Positions 1 to 6,693 of a stretch of DNA of 23,560 bases are shown here, piece after piece. The stretch is from assembly GCA_905216175.1 (NCBI GenBank), contig CAJMSV010000017.1:1-23560 (forward strand), in the 5' to 3' direction. Made by a program: the position numbers and the translations under genes. How positions within the stretch are numbered: position 1 is the first letter of the stretch; every line of letters begins with the position of its first letter. Under the pieces are notes generated by a model that saw only the letters and a list, made by a program, of their open reading frames with translations, was not told the origin of the DNA and made no database searches. Origin of the DNA: an uncultured bacterium (GTDB lineage: Bacteria; Actinomycetota; Coriobacteriia; Coriobacteriales; Coriobacteriaceae).

Positions 1-728
1 CCACGGCCGCCGCGATCGCCTCCGCGACCGCCTCGGTCGCCGCCACGGCCACCGCGGTCACCAAAGCCGCCACGGCCGCCTCGATCGCCACCGCGACCGC
101 CACGGTCGTCACGGCCGCCGCGAGGACCGCGGTCCTCGTCCAGGCCCATGGCGACGAGCGGAGCGATAACCTTATCGAGAGCGGCCATCAGCTCGGTGGC
201 CTCCTCGTAAGAAAGCTCGGGCAGGAGCTTCTCCTTCTTGTTGGCAAGCTCGACCAGGCCCTCAGCGGCATCCTCGGCAGCGAAGACAACGATCTTGCGC
301 ATATCGCCCTCGGCGTCGTCGATGCGGCCGACCAGATCGGCAGCCTCGGCCTCGGCCATCAGGCCATCGAGCTCACGGAGGCGCATGCCCAGCAGGTCGG
401 ACATTTCCTTCTGCTCCATCTTGGGCTTGAGGTCAAGGAGCTTGATGGCGCGCTCGATGTTCGCCATGCGCTCGGCCTTGGCCTCCTCCTCTTTGGAAAT
501 AGCAAAGCGACGGCTACGCAGCAGGCGGGCGGCCTTCTGCATCTTGTCCATCAGCTCTTCGTCATCGTAATCAACGGCGGCCTCGACAACCTCGGCCTCC
601 TCCTCGGCGGAAACCTCGTCAGCAGCCTCAACCTCGGCAGCTTCGGTCTCCACGGTCTCGACTGCCTCGACCTCGGCAGCCATGGTCTCGTTCTCGGTCT
701 CGTTCATAATCTCTTCGTTCTCAGACAT
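1..728 (-). CDS. Acidic protein with C-terminal RGG repeats (3'-partial)
   Basis: The gene starts at the ATG ending at 728, behind a good AAGGAG site, and runs open through the left edge, so the C-terminus is missing. About 242 codons are visible. Residues 1 to about 55 are very rich in Glu, Ala and Val. Residues about 60-190 are charged and look helical, with Lys/Arg/Glu/Leu-rich stretches that could form coiled coil. From about residue 200 the chain becomes a low-complexity tail of Arg, Gly and Asp, largely repeats of the type DRGGRGG. RGG tails are known from RNA-binding proteins such as some DEAD-box helicases, but no helicase, RRM, S1 or KH domain is visible here. I do not recognise a family. 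RNA binding or condensate formation is an inference from composition only. Two small hairpins lie in the leader. Confidence 0.8.
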   Translation of the reverse strand, partial: MSENEEIMNETENETMAAEVEAVETVETEAAEVEAADEVSAEEEAEVVEAAVDYDDEELMDKMQKAARLLRSRRFAISKEEEAKAERMANIERAIKLLDLKPKMEQKEMSDLLGMRLRELDGLMAEAEAADLVGRIDDAEGDMRKIVVFAAEDAAEGLVELANKKEKLLPELSYEEATELMAALDKVIAPLVAMGLDEDRGPRGGRDDRGGRGGDRGGRGGFGDRGGRGGDRGGRGGDRGGR

Positions 729-742
729 GAGACTCCTTCTTG

Positions 743-776
743 GCCCTCTCGGGCATCATCGCCCCATTCGCGGGGC
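743..776 (-). other. Two small hairpins in the leader of the RGG-protein gene
   Basis: Read on the minus strand, 776-761 can fold as GCCCC/GGGGC with a six-base loop. 754-743 can fold as GCCC-GAGA-GGGC, a GNRA tetraloop hairpin. The second hairpin ends just before the AAGGAG ribosome site. No T-tract follows, so these are unlikely to be terminators. A role in translation or RNA stability is possible but unproven. Confidence 0.4.
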
Positions 777-880
777 CCGTCGCGCACTCTTTGCGCTTTA
801 AACATTCATGCCTCTCGGCAAAACGTCCATTAGTTTATGGTGTCGCCATCCAATCTAGCTGCAGAATCTATGTGCACACA

Positions 881-2293
881 TTAATGCGACATGTGCGACT
901 CGCGACGAGCGTACACCAGCGACACCGCGAACCCGACCACGGCAATTACAGCCGCCACACGCACGGCAGTTGCAAATCCAATCGTCTGGGCAACGTCCGT
1001 CGCAGCGCCAGCGGTGCCGGCAGTCGCCGCAGAACTCGAGAGCAGGCCGATAAACAGCGACGGGCCAAACGATGCGGCAATCATGTTCCACGTGTTAAGC
1101 AATGCCGTTCCGTGAGGATGCTCAGCGGCAGGAAGCGTCTCCAAGCCGGCCGTCTGCGAGGGGCTCAGCACCAGGCCGACTCCGGCATACACCACAACGG
1201 TCAGCGCCACGACGACGCCGATGTTCATGCTTGCCGCCGTCATCGAGATTGCAGTCTGCCCCACGGCAATCAGGGCAAAGCCGACCGGCAGCAGCGGCCA
1301 TGCGCCACGGGCGTCCATCACGCGTCCGCCCACAATCGAGGTCACGGCGTTGCAGGCAATCGCCGGCAAAATGAGCAGGCCCGCAACAAGTGCGGTCATG
1401 CCGTAGGCACCTTCAAAATAGAGCGGCAACAAAACGCTCATCGAGAACGTCGTCATCATCGACACCACCACAAGCAGGCACGCAGGCCAAAAACGAACGC
1501 TCGCCATGGGACGCACGTTAAGCACCGGATGCTCGAGCTTGAGCTGACGGGCCGCAAACAGGCCGAGCAGCACAAGGGCGGCGAAGAGCGTCACGATGCC
1601 GGCAATCAGATTGGTCGAGAACTCGCCTACGGAATACACAAATGCCGTAATACCGGCGGCGAGCAAAACAACCGACAGAATATCAAGCGTGGCGTTCGAA
1701 CGCTCTCCGACATTCTGAACGAGCTTTACGCCCGCCGCAGCGACCACAATGCCGCCCACCAGCGGCACTACGAACACCGCCCTCCAGCCAAACAACGTGC
1801 ACATTAGACCGCTGATCACGGGTCCAAACGCCGGCCCCAGCGTAATGCAGGCACCGCCCAGGCTCAGATACAGACCGAGCTTCTCGCGCGGAGCGCAAGA
1901 CAGCACCACGTTCATCATGAGCGGGAACAAAATGCCCGATCCCGCAGCCTGCAAAATACGGCTTGGCAGCAAAACGCTAAACGACGGAGCGACCAGGCAC
2001 AGGACTTCGCCGGCGACCATGCATCCGCATGCGAAAAACAGCAGCTTGCGCGTCGAGAAACGGCCGGACAGAAAGGCCATGATGGCCGTAAAGATCGACG
2101 TCACGATCATGTAGCCCGAAACGAGCCACTGCGCCGTGGTGGCACTCACCGAAAAGGCCGCCATAATGTCGTGCAGCGCCACGTTAATGATGTTCTCGTT
2201 AAACGCGGCAACAAAGGCTCCAACATACATTACGACGAGAATCGCCGAGGCTGTCGACGGTGATTGAGTTTGCTTTTGGGATTTGGTCCCCAT
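881..2293 (-). CDS. MFS drug/metabolite exporter, DHA2 (EmrB/QacA) type
   Basis: This encodes a 470-aa integral membrane transporter that would export small molecules by proton antiport. The start is the ATG ending at 2293, preceded by GAGGAAGGA; the upstream in-frame extension has no ribosome site. Near the N-terminus the first helix is followed by FNENIINVALHDIMAAF, the DHA2-type variant of motif D1. LSGRFSTRKLLFF matches motif A of the loop between helices 2 and 3. LGPAFGPVISG is the antiporter motif C. Hydrophobic segments fill most of the length, consistent with 12-14 helices. The short N-terminal tail is polar and rich in Gln and Ser. No regulator gene is attached; the divergent neighbour is a deformylase-like gene. 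The substrate cannot be told from sequence. Confidence 0.88.
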   Translation of the reverse strand: MGTKSQKQTQSPSTASAILVVMYVGAFVAAFNENIINVALHDIMAAFSVSATTAQWLVSGYMIVTSIFTAIMAFLSGRFSTRKLLFFACGCMVAGEVLCLVAPSFSVLLPSRILQAAGSGILFPLMMNVVLSCAPREKLGLYLSLGGACITLGPAFGPVISGLMCTLFGWRAVFVVPLVGGIVVAAAGVKLVQNVGERSNATLDILSVVLLAAGITAFVYSVGEFSTNLIAGIVTLFAALVLLGLFAARQLKLEHPVLNVRPMASVRFWPACLLVVVSMMTTFSMSVLLPLYFEGAYGMTALVAGLLILPAIACNAVTSIVGGRVMDARGAWPLLPVGFALIAVGQTAISMTAASMNIGVVVALTVVVYAGVGLVLSPSQTAGLETLPAAEHPHGTALLNTWNMIAASFGPSLFIGLLSSSAATAGTAGAATDVAQTIGFATAVRVAAVIAVVGFAVSLVYARRESHMSH

Positions 2294-2497
2294 GAAATTC
2301 CTTCCTCTTAGAACGACAATCGCATCGCCCCAGAGGAACGGTCCAGGGCGAAAATGAGCCCTAGACTTACGCCAGACGCCGTACACGACGAATCTAGCAA
2401 CATGGTCCAACGTCGAAAGATTGTAACGCGGACGTGCAGCTTTCCTTTCGCGCTATTATTAAAAGTCCACGAAAGCATAAGACATGAGGAGCCCGCC

Positions 2498-2908
2498 ATG
2501 ATTAAGCCCATCATGAAATCCGAGTTCTTTTTGCGCCTGCCTTCCGAAGACGCGGGGCCCGACGATGCCGCGACCGGGCAGGACCTCCTGGATACGCTCC
2601 ACGAGCATGAGCACGAGTGCGTGGGCCTCGCCGCCAACATGATCGGCGTGCGCAAGCGCATCATCTGCGTAAAGGACGGCAACAGGACACTCCTGATGTA
2701 CAACCCGCAAATTCTTGAGCAGGTCAACGCCTACCAGACGAGCGAAGGGTGCCTCTCGTTGGCCGGCGAGCGTCCCTGTACCCGCTATCGCCGCATTAAG
2801 GTTGAGTATTTAGACGAAAACTTCGTCCACCGCATCAAAAACTTCTCGGGCTACACCGCCGAAATCATCCAACACGAAATCGATCACTGCAACGGGATAG
2901 TGATTTAG
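2498..2908 (+). CDS. Short peptide deformylase-like metalloprotein
   Basis: This 136-aa protein has the peptide deformylase fold signatures. Deformylases remove the formyl group from the initiator Met of new proteins, using a metal held by one Cys and two His. Motif II is intact as EGCLS (residues 83-87, metal ligand C85). Motif III is intact as HEIDH (126-130), with both His ligands and the catalytic Glu. Motif I is altered: the usual G-x-G-L-A-A-x-Q reads VGLAANM (residues 42-48), so Met replaces the Gln that stabilises the oxyanion. Housekeeping enzymes are usually about 150-190 aa, and this one ends just after motif III. The start at 2498 follows GAGGAG; longer in-frame starts lack a site. 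A bidirectional terminator follows. Activity is uncertain. A related, differently damaged copy lies at 10235-10654. Confidence 0.85.
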   Translation: MIKPIMKSEFFLRLPSEDAGPDDAATGQDLLDTLHEHEHECVGLAANMIGVRKRIICVKDGNRTLLMYNPQILEQVNAYQTSEGCLSLAGERPCTRYRRIKVEYLDENFVHRIKNFSGYTAEIIQHEIDHCNGIVI

Positions 2909-2923
2909 TTCCGCCGATTCAAG

Positions 2924-2960
2924 AAAGCTCCCTGCAGCAAAACAACTGCAGGGAGCTTTT
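2924..2960. terminator. Bidirectional intrinsic terminator
   Basis: A 13-bp perfect stem (2925-2937 with 2946-2958, arm AAGCTCCCTGCAG) encloses an eight-base loop. It has T residues on the plus side and matching A residues before the first arm. It sits between the converging ends of the deformylase-like gene (+) and the HTH-aminotransferase gene (-), so it can serve both. Confidence 0.88.
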
Positions 2961-2983
2961 CATAGTGCGGAGCTTCTATCCCA

Positions 2984-4504
2984 CTAGCTCTGGCGGTAGT
3001 GATCGAAGAAATCGGCGAGGTCTTCGAGCGACTCTTTGAGCACTTCCATGCGCGGCAGGTACACGATGCGGAAGTGGTCGGGCTCACCCCAGTTAAAGCC
3101 GCCGCCGCGCGTGATCAGAATCTTCTTCTCGTGCAGCAGGTCGAGAGCAAACTGCTCGTCATCGGTAATGTTGAACTTTTTAACATCCATCTTAGGGAAA
3201 ATATAGAACGCCGCACGCGGCTTGACCACCGAGATGCCGTCGATCTTGCTGAGCGCCTCATACACAAAGTTGCGCTGCTCGTAGACACGGCCGCCGGGAC
3301 GGATGTAGTCGTTGACCGACTGATGGCCACCGAGTGCCGTCTGAACGATCGACTGAGCCGGCACGTTGGAGCACAGGCGCATGTTCGAGAGCATGTTGAC
3401 GCCCATGATGAAGTCGCTCATGCAGCGCTGGTTGCCCGAAAGCACCATCCAGCCAATACGATAGCCTGCAATCATGTGCGACTTGGACAGACCGCTAAAG
3501 GTAACGCAGGGCAGGTCGGGGGCGAGCGAGGCAATCGAGACGTGCTCGTAGCCGTCCATGCACAGGCGGTCGTAGATCTCATCGGCAAAGATCATCAGCT
3601 GATGCCTGCGTGCAATCTCGACGATGCCCTCGAGCACCTCGCGCGGATAGACGGAACCCGTGGGGTTGTTTGGGTTGATGATGACGAGGGCTTTGGTCGC
3701 GCTCGTAATCTTGGACTCCATATCCTCCAGGTCGGGATACCAATCCGCCTGCTCGTCACACAGATAATGTACGGGATGACCGCCGGCAAGGGTTGCGCAC
3801 GCCGTCCAGAGCGGATAGTCGGGGCTGGGGATCAGAATCTCGTCGCCATTGTCGAGCAGCGCGTTCATCGAAAGCTGAATGAGCTCGGACACGCCGTTGC
3901 CCGTGTAGATATGCTCCATCTGAACGTTGGGCAGGCCCTTGATCTGCGAATACTGCATGATCGCCTTGCGCGCAGAGAACAGGCCACGCGAGTTGGAATA
4001 GCCTTCGCAGTCGGGCAGCTGCTGGCGCATGTCCTTGATGACCTCATCGGGCGTGCGGAAACCGAAGGGCGCCGGGTTACCGATATTGAGCTTGAGGATG
4101 CGCTCGCCCTCGTCCTCCATACGGGCAGCCTCGTCGACGACGGGACCGCGCACGTCATACAGGACGTTATCGAGCTTGGTGGATTTAGAAAAAGTACGCA
4201 TGGTGGTGCTCCTTGCTATTTGAGCTGAGGGATGGGGTTCGGGCTTGGAATCGTTGCGGGGTGATGATGCCTCGCCTTGATCGGCGTCGCCGGCAAGCAG
4301 CCAGGTAACATCGACCTCCAAAATACGGGCGAGCAGCTCAGCCACATCGCGCCGCGGGATCGTCTTGCCGCTCACATATTGGCTCATCTGACTCTTGCCG
4401 AGTTTTTTGCCGAGCATCTCCGATGCGCGGATTACGTCCGACTGGCGAACGTCGCGATCGGACATAGTCTGTCGCAGGCGATCGCTAAACGTCTCTTGGG
4501 CCAC
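2984..4504 (-). CDS. alaA: Helix-turn-helix / alanine aminotransferase (AlaA-type) fusion
   Basis: The predicted product is a 506-aa fusion. Residues about 5-70 form an Xre/Cro-type helix-turn-helix: QSDVIRASEML, then KSQMSQYVSGKTIPRRDVAELLARIL. A polar linker (about 72-101) joins it to a complete class I PLP aminotransferase that closely resembles E. coli AlaA, which makes alanine from pyruvate and glutamate. Family landmarks are LKLNIGNPAPFGF, PSPDYPLWTA, INPNNPTG, FADEIYD, the PLP Lys in GLSKSHMIAGYRIGW (about residue 341) and FRIVYLPR near the end. The start is GTG ending at 4504, behind AAGGAGG. A second strong start lies inside at 4201 and would give a 405-aa free enzyme. Half-site repeats upstream suggest self-regulation. 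The domain calls are firm; the regulatory role is inference. Confidence 0.92.
   Translation of the reverse strand: MAQETFSDRLRQTMSDRDVRQSDVIRASEMLGKKLGKSQMSQYVSGKTIPRRDVAELLARILEVDVTWLLAGDADQGEASSPRNDSKPEPHPSAQIARSTTMRTFSKSTKLDNVLYDVRGPVVDEAARMEDEGERILKLNIGNPAPFGFRTPDEVIKDMRQQLPDCEGYSNSRGLFSARKAIMQYSQIKGLPNVQMEHIYTGNGVSELIQLSMNALLDNGDEILIPSPDYPLWTACATLAGGHPVHYLCDEQADWYPDLEDMESKITSATKALVIINPNNPTGSVYPREVLEGIVEIARRHQLMIFADEIYDRLCMDGYEHVSIASLAPDLPCVTFSGLSKSHMIAGYRIGWMVLSGNQRCMSDFIMGVNMLSNMRLCSNVPAQSIVQTALGGHQSVNDYIRPGGRVYEQRNFVYEALSKIDGISVVKPRAAFYIFPKMDVKKFNITDDEQFALDLLHEKKILITRGGGFNWGEPDHFRIVYLPRMEVLKESLEDLADFFDHYRQS
4199..4214 (-). promoter_or_regulatory. Internal ribosome site and ATG for a free AlaA
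   Basis: Within the fusion frame, AAGGAG (4214-4209) lies seven bases before an in-frame ATG (4201-4199). Translation from here gives 405 residues beginning MRTFSKSTKLDNVLYD. This is the same length as E. coli AlaA and begins where its homology starts. The site lies exactly at the domain boundary, so either it is used to make a second product or it is the fossil start of an unfused gene. Confidence 0.6.
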
Positions 4505-4525
4505 TAGAACCTCCTTGCTGGCAAA

Positions 4526-4606
4526 GTTCAATTTATAGAATACGAATTGAACCAAGGTTCAATTTAGGCAGCAGTATAACGCGGCACCTCATTCGAAAGT
4601 TCAATT
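4526..4606. promoter_or_regulatory. GTTCAATT operator array upstream of the HTH-AlaA gene
   Basis: Four copies of the 8-mer GTTCAATT or its complement occur in 81 bp: 4526-4533 (+), 4545-4552 (-), 4557-4564 (+) and 4599-4606 (+). The middle pair forms the near-perfect 20-bp palindrome AATTGAACCAAGGTTCAATT (4545-4564). The first pair forms a wider inverted repeat. They begin 22 bp upstream of the GTG start, overlapping AT-rich promoter-like sequence (TTGAAC and TATAAA, 19 bp apart on the minus strand). The HTH domain encoded next door is the obvious candidate binder, as an inference. Confidence 0.65.
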
Positions 4607-4666
4607 TCATAAGAAAATGCACCGGACTCTGAGATTTGCCCAAAGTGGACAATGACGCGCACACGT

Positions 4667-5524
4667 TTAGAGGTATTCGAGGAAACGGGCGGCGGCAAGC
4701 GAAACATCGGCCGTTCGATATATCGCATTGATCTGCCGATGAGGATGTCCCTCGAGCGGACGCACGGCAACATCGAACTGACAGCGACGCAAGATGAGCG
4801 CGGGAAGAATGCTAACGCCCAGGCCGTCCTCGACCATAGCCATAATCGCATAGTCATCCCAGGTCGACAGCTTAGAGCGCACCGCCAGGCCCGCGCGGCG
4901 AAACAGCGGCGTAATCTCGTCGTCGCTACCGCGTTCCAGCAGGATAAACTGCTCGTTGGCCAAATCGGCAAGGGAAACGACCTCCGCGGTGGCAAGCGAG
5001 GAGTCCGCTGGCACCACGGCCATCAGCTCGTCTTGCACCAACGGTCGCGACGCCATGCCGGCGCCGCGTGGCTCGCGCGGAATAAAGCCCAGGTCGCAGC
5101 GGCCTTCCGCCACCCATTGTTCAATCTCTGAGTAATCGCCCATCAGCAACTCATAATCGACGTCCGGATGCTCGGCGCGAAAGCGCGCAATCACCGGCGG
5201 CAGCACATGGGTCGCCACACTCGAAAACGTACCGATGCAGATTTTGCCGCGCATGAGCCCACGCATCTCATCCACCCGTCGCTGCAAGCGAGTGAATTCC
5301 TCGCAGAGCGCCTCGACAGCCGGCATGACCTGCCGCCCGTCGGCAGAAAGAGCCACGCCCTCGCGACTGCGGTCGAGCACCTTAAAACCCCAGTCGGCCT
5401 CAAGATCGGCCACCATACGACTCACGCCCGACTGCGAATAGCTCAGCCGCTCGGCAGCACGCGTAAAGCTTCCGGCGCGCACCGTCTCCAGCAGCACCTG
5501 CATCTTTTGAATATTCGTTTCCAC
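4667..5524 (-). CDS. LysR-family transcriptional regulator
   Basis: This is a 285-aa regulator of usual LysR length. The winged helix-turn-helix is at residues about 5-65 (FTRAAERLSYSQSGVSRMVADLE), followed by a linker helix. A two-lobed periplasmic-binding-like effector domain runs from about residue 93 (GKICIGTFSSVATHVLPPVI). The start is GTG ending at 5524, after GGTGGAGG with six bases of spacing. It is divergent from the EamA-type transporter gene at 5643, with a 118-bp spacer that holds a LysR-type T-N11-A palindrome. This arrangement usually means the regulator controls the divergent transporter and itself. The effector ligand cannot be inferred. It lies upstream of the HTH-AlaA gene on the same strand, but a 162-bp gap containing operator-like repeats separates them. 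Confidence 0.9.
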   Translation of the reverse strand: METNIQKMQVLLETVRAGSFTRAAERLSYSQSGVSRMVADLEADWGFKVLDRSREGVALSADGRQVMPAVEALCEEFTRLQRRVDEMRGLMRGKICIGTFSSVATHVLPPVIARFRAEHPDVDYELLMGDYSEIEQWVAEGRCDLGFIPREPRGAGMASRPLVQDELMAVVPADSSLATAEVVSLADLANEQFILLERGSDDEITPLFRRAGLAVRSKLSTWDDYAIMAMVEDGLGVSILPALILRRCQFDVAVRPLEGHPHRQINAIYRTADVSLAAARFLEYL

Positions 5525-5541
5525 GACACGCCTCCACCTTT

Positions 5542-5580
5542 ACATGAATTTTTGTCATGTTAGCCATGAATTATATTCGC
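5542..5580. promoter_or_regulatory. LysR-type binding region between regulator and transporter
   Basis: 5542-5560 is ACATGA-N7-TCATGT, a perfect inverted repeat that contains the LysR T-N11-A pattern. A second, weaker copy (ATGAAT followed by ATATTC) lies at 5566-5578, one to two helical turns away, like the recognition and activation sites of LysR promoters. Another small inverted repeat, GTTCAC-N5-GTGAAC, is at 5597-5613, nearer the transporter start. Confidence 0.6.
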
Positions 5581-5642
5581 TTTTCTTCTATTGCCAGTTC
5601 ACCCATAGTGAACATGCTCGAATATAGAGGGGACGGAAGCGC

Positions 5643-6554
5643 ATGGACAACGGACTGTTTACGTACTTAGCAGCATTGCTATTGTTTGGCTCCAACGGCA
5701 TCATCGCCGCTGCCATCGCGCTGCCGAGCTCCGATATCGTGCTGCTACGCACGTTTTTGGGCGCTCTCTCGCTTGTCACTATCCTCGCCATCACCCAACA
5801 CCATAAACTGCAGGCGCCATCTCGTCCCCGCGAAGCCGCGGCCCTCCTCCTCTCGGGAGCTGCGCTGGGCGCCAGCTGGATTTTTCTGTTCCGCGCCTAC
5901 CAGACGATCGGCGTCGGCGTATCCTCGCTGCTGTACTACTGCGGCCCCATCATTGTCATGGCGCTCTCCCCGCTCATCTTTGGCGAAAAGCTGACCGGCG
6001 GCAAAATCGCCGGCTTTGTCGCCGTCGCCTGCGGTGCTTTTCTCATTGCAGCGCAAGGTCTAGGCGGCAATATACCCATTGCGGGCATCGTCTGTGGAAT
6101 CGCCTCGGCCTTCTGCTATGCATTGATGGTCATCGCCAGCAAGGGTGCGCCGCACATCGAGGGCCTCGAGAACTCCGCGCTCCAGGTGAGCGCCGCCTTT
6201 GTGACCGCACTGGTCCTCACGCTCATCACGCAGGGCGCTCCCTCGTTCCTGTCCGCCGGCGTCGCCGCCAGTATTGATTGGCGCGCCGTCGCTATGCTCG
6301 GCGTCGTCAACACCGGCATTGGTTGCCTGCTCTACTTTAGCGCCGTCGCCAAGCTGCCCGTCCAGACCGTCGCCGTCGTCGGCTACCTCGAGCCGCTTTC
6401 GGCGGTCGTGTTCTCGGCCGTCCTTTTGGGCGAAGCCATAACACCGGTCCGCCTGATGGGCGCCGCGCTTATCATCGGCGGCGCGATTTTTTGCGAACTC
6501 GCCGGCAAACGCGCAAACGCCAAGGCTGGCATCGCCCAGACAGTACGTGCTTAA
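5643..6554 (+). CDS. EamA/DMT-family metabolite transporter
   Basis: This 303-aa protein consists almost entirely of about ten hydrophobic helices, arranged as two five-helix EamA repeats. The first repeat ends around GVGVSSLLYYCGPIIVMALS followed by FGEKLTGGKIAGFVAV. The second repeat carries the parallel PVQTVAVVGYLEPLSAVVFS and LGEAITPVRLMGAALIIGG. Family members move amino acids or other small metabolites across the inner membrane, often as exporters. A GGAAG sequence lies shortly before the ATG, a modest ribosome site. The divergent LysR gene and the palindromes between the two suggest induction by the transported substrate. The substrate is not identifiable. Confidence 0.9.
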   Translation: MDNGLFTYLAALLLFGSNGIIAAAIALPSSDIVLLRTFLGALSLVTILAITQHHKLQAPSRPREAAALLLSGAALGASWIFLFRAYQTIGVGVSSLLYYCGPIIVMALSPLIFGEKLTGGKIAGFVAVACGAFLIAAQGLGGNIPIAGIVCGIASAFCYALMVIASKGAPHIEGLENSALQVSAAFVTALVLTLITQGAPSFLSAGVAASIDWRAVAMLGVVNTGIGCLLYFSAVAKLPVQTVAVVGYLEPLSAVVFSAVLLGEAITPVRLMGAALIIGGAIFCELAGKRANAKAGIAQTVRA

Positions 6555-6588
6555 AAGCCCCTGCTTTGAAATGCTACCTGCGTAGATA

Positions 6589-6612
6589 AATAATCCCCAG
6601 CTGAGGATTATT
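6589..6612. promoter_or_regulatory. 24-bp palindrome between the EamA and kup genes
   Basis: AATAATCC (6589-6596) pairs with GGATTATT (6605-6612) around a central CAGCTG. It follows the EamA-type gene and precedes kup by about 80 bp. The T-tract expected of an intrinsic terminator is missing, so it may be a weak terminator or a protein-binding site. Confidence 0.45.
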
Positions 6613-6693
6613 GTCTAAAATAACCCGATGTGCCAAACTGCTCTTATATGTATAAAGATAGCATAAAGGTCTACTGCTCGTGGCAGAGGTCGG

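Noticed and set aside
1..130. CRISPR-like or minisatellite appearance of the left end
   Set aside because: The repetition is in units of a few codons and keeps one open frame coding Arg-Gly-Gly. There are no spacers of constant length.
740..1807. Long open frame on the plus strand opposite the MFS gene
   Set aside because: It has no ribosome site and encodes a His/Arg/Gly-rich non-globular sequence, typical of the antisense of GC-rich membrane protein genes. The minus strand has clear MFS motifs.
2999..4228. 409-codon plus-strand open frame opposite the AlaA gene
   Set aside because: It is a shadow of a strongly supported aminotransferase gene, with no start signal and no recognisable domain.
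6613..6693. c-di-AMP (ydaO-type) riboswitch before kup
   Set aside because: The leader is short and shows none of the conserved blocks of that aptamer.
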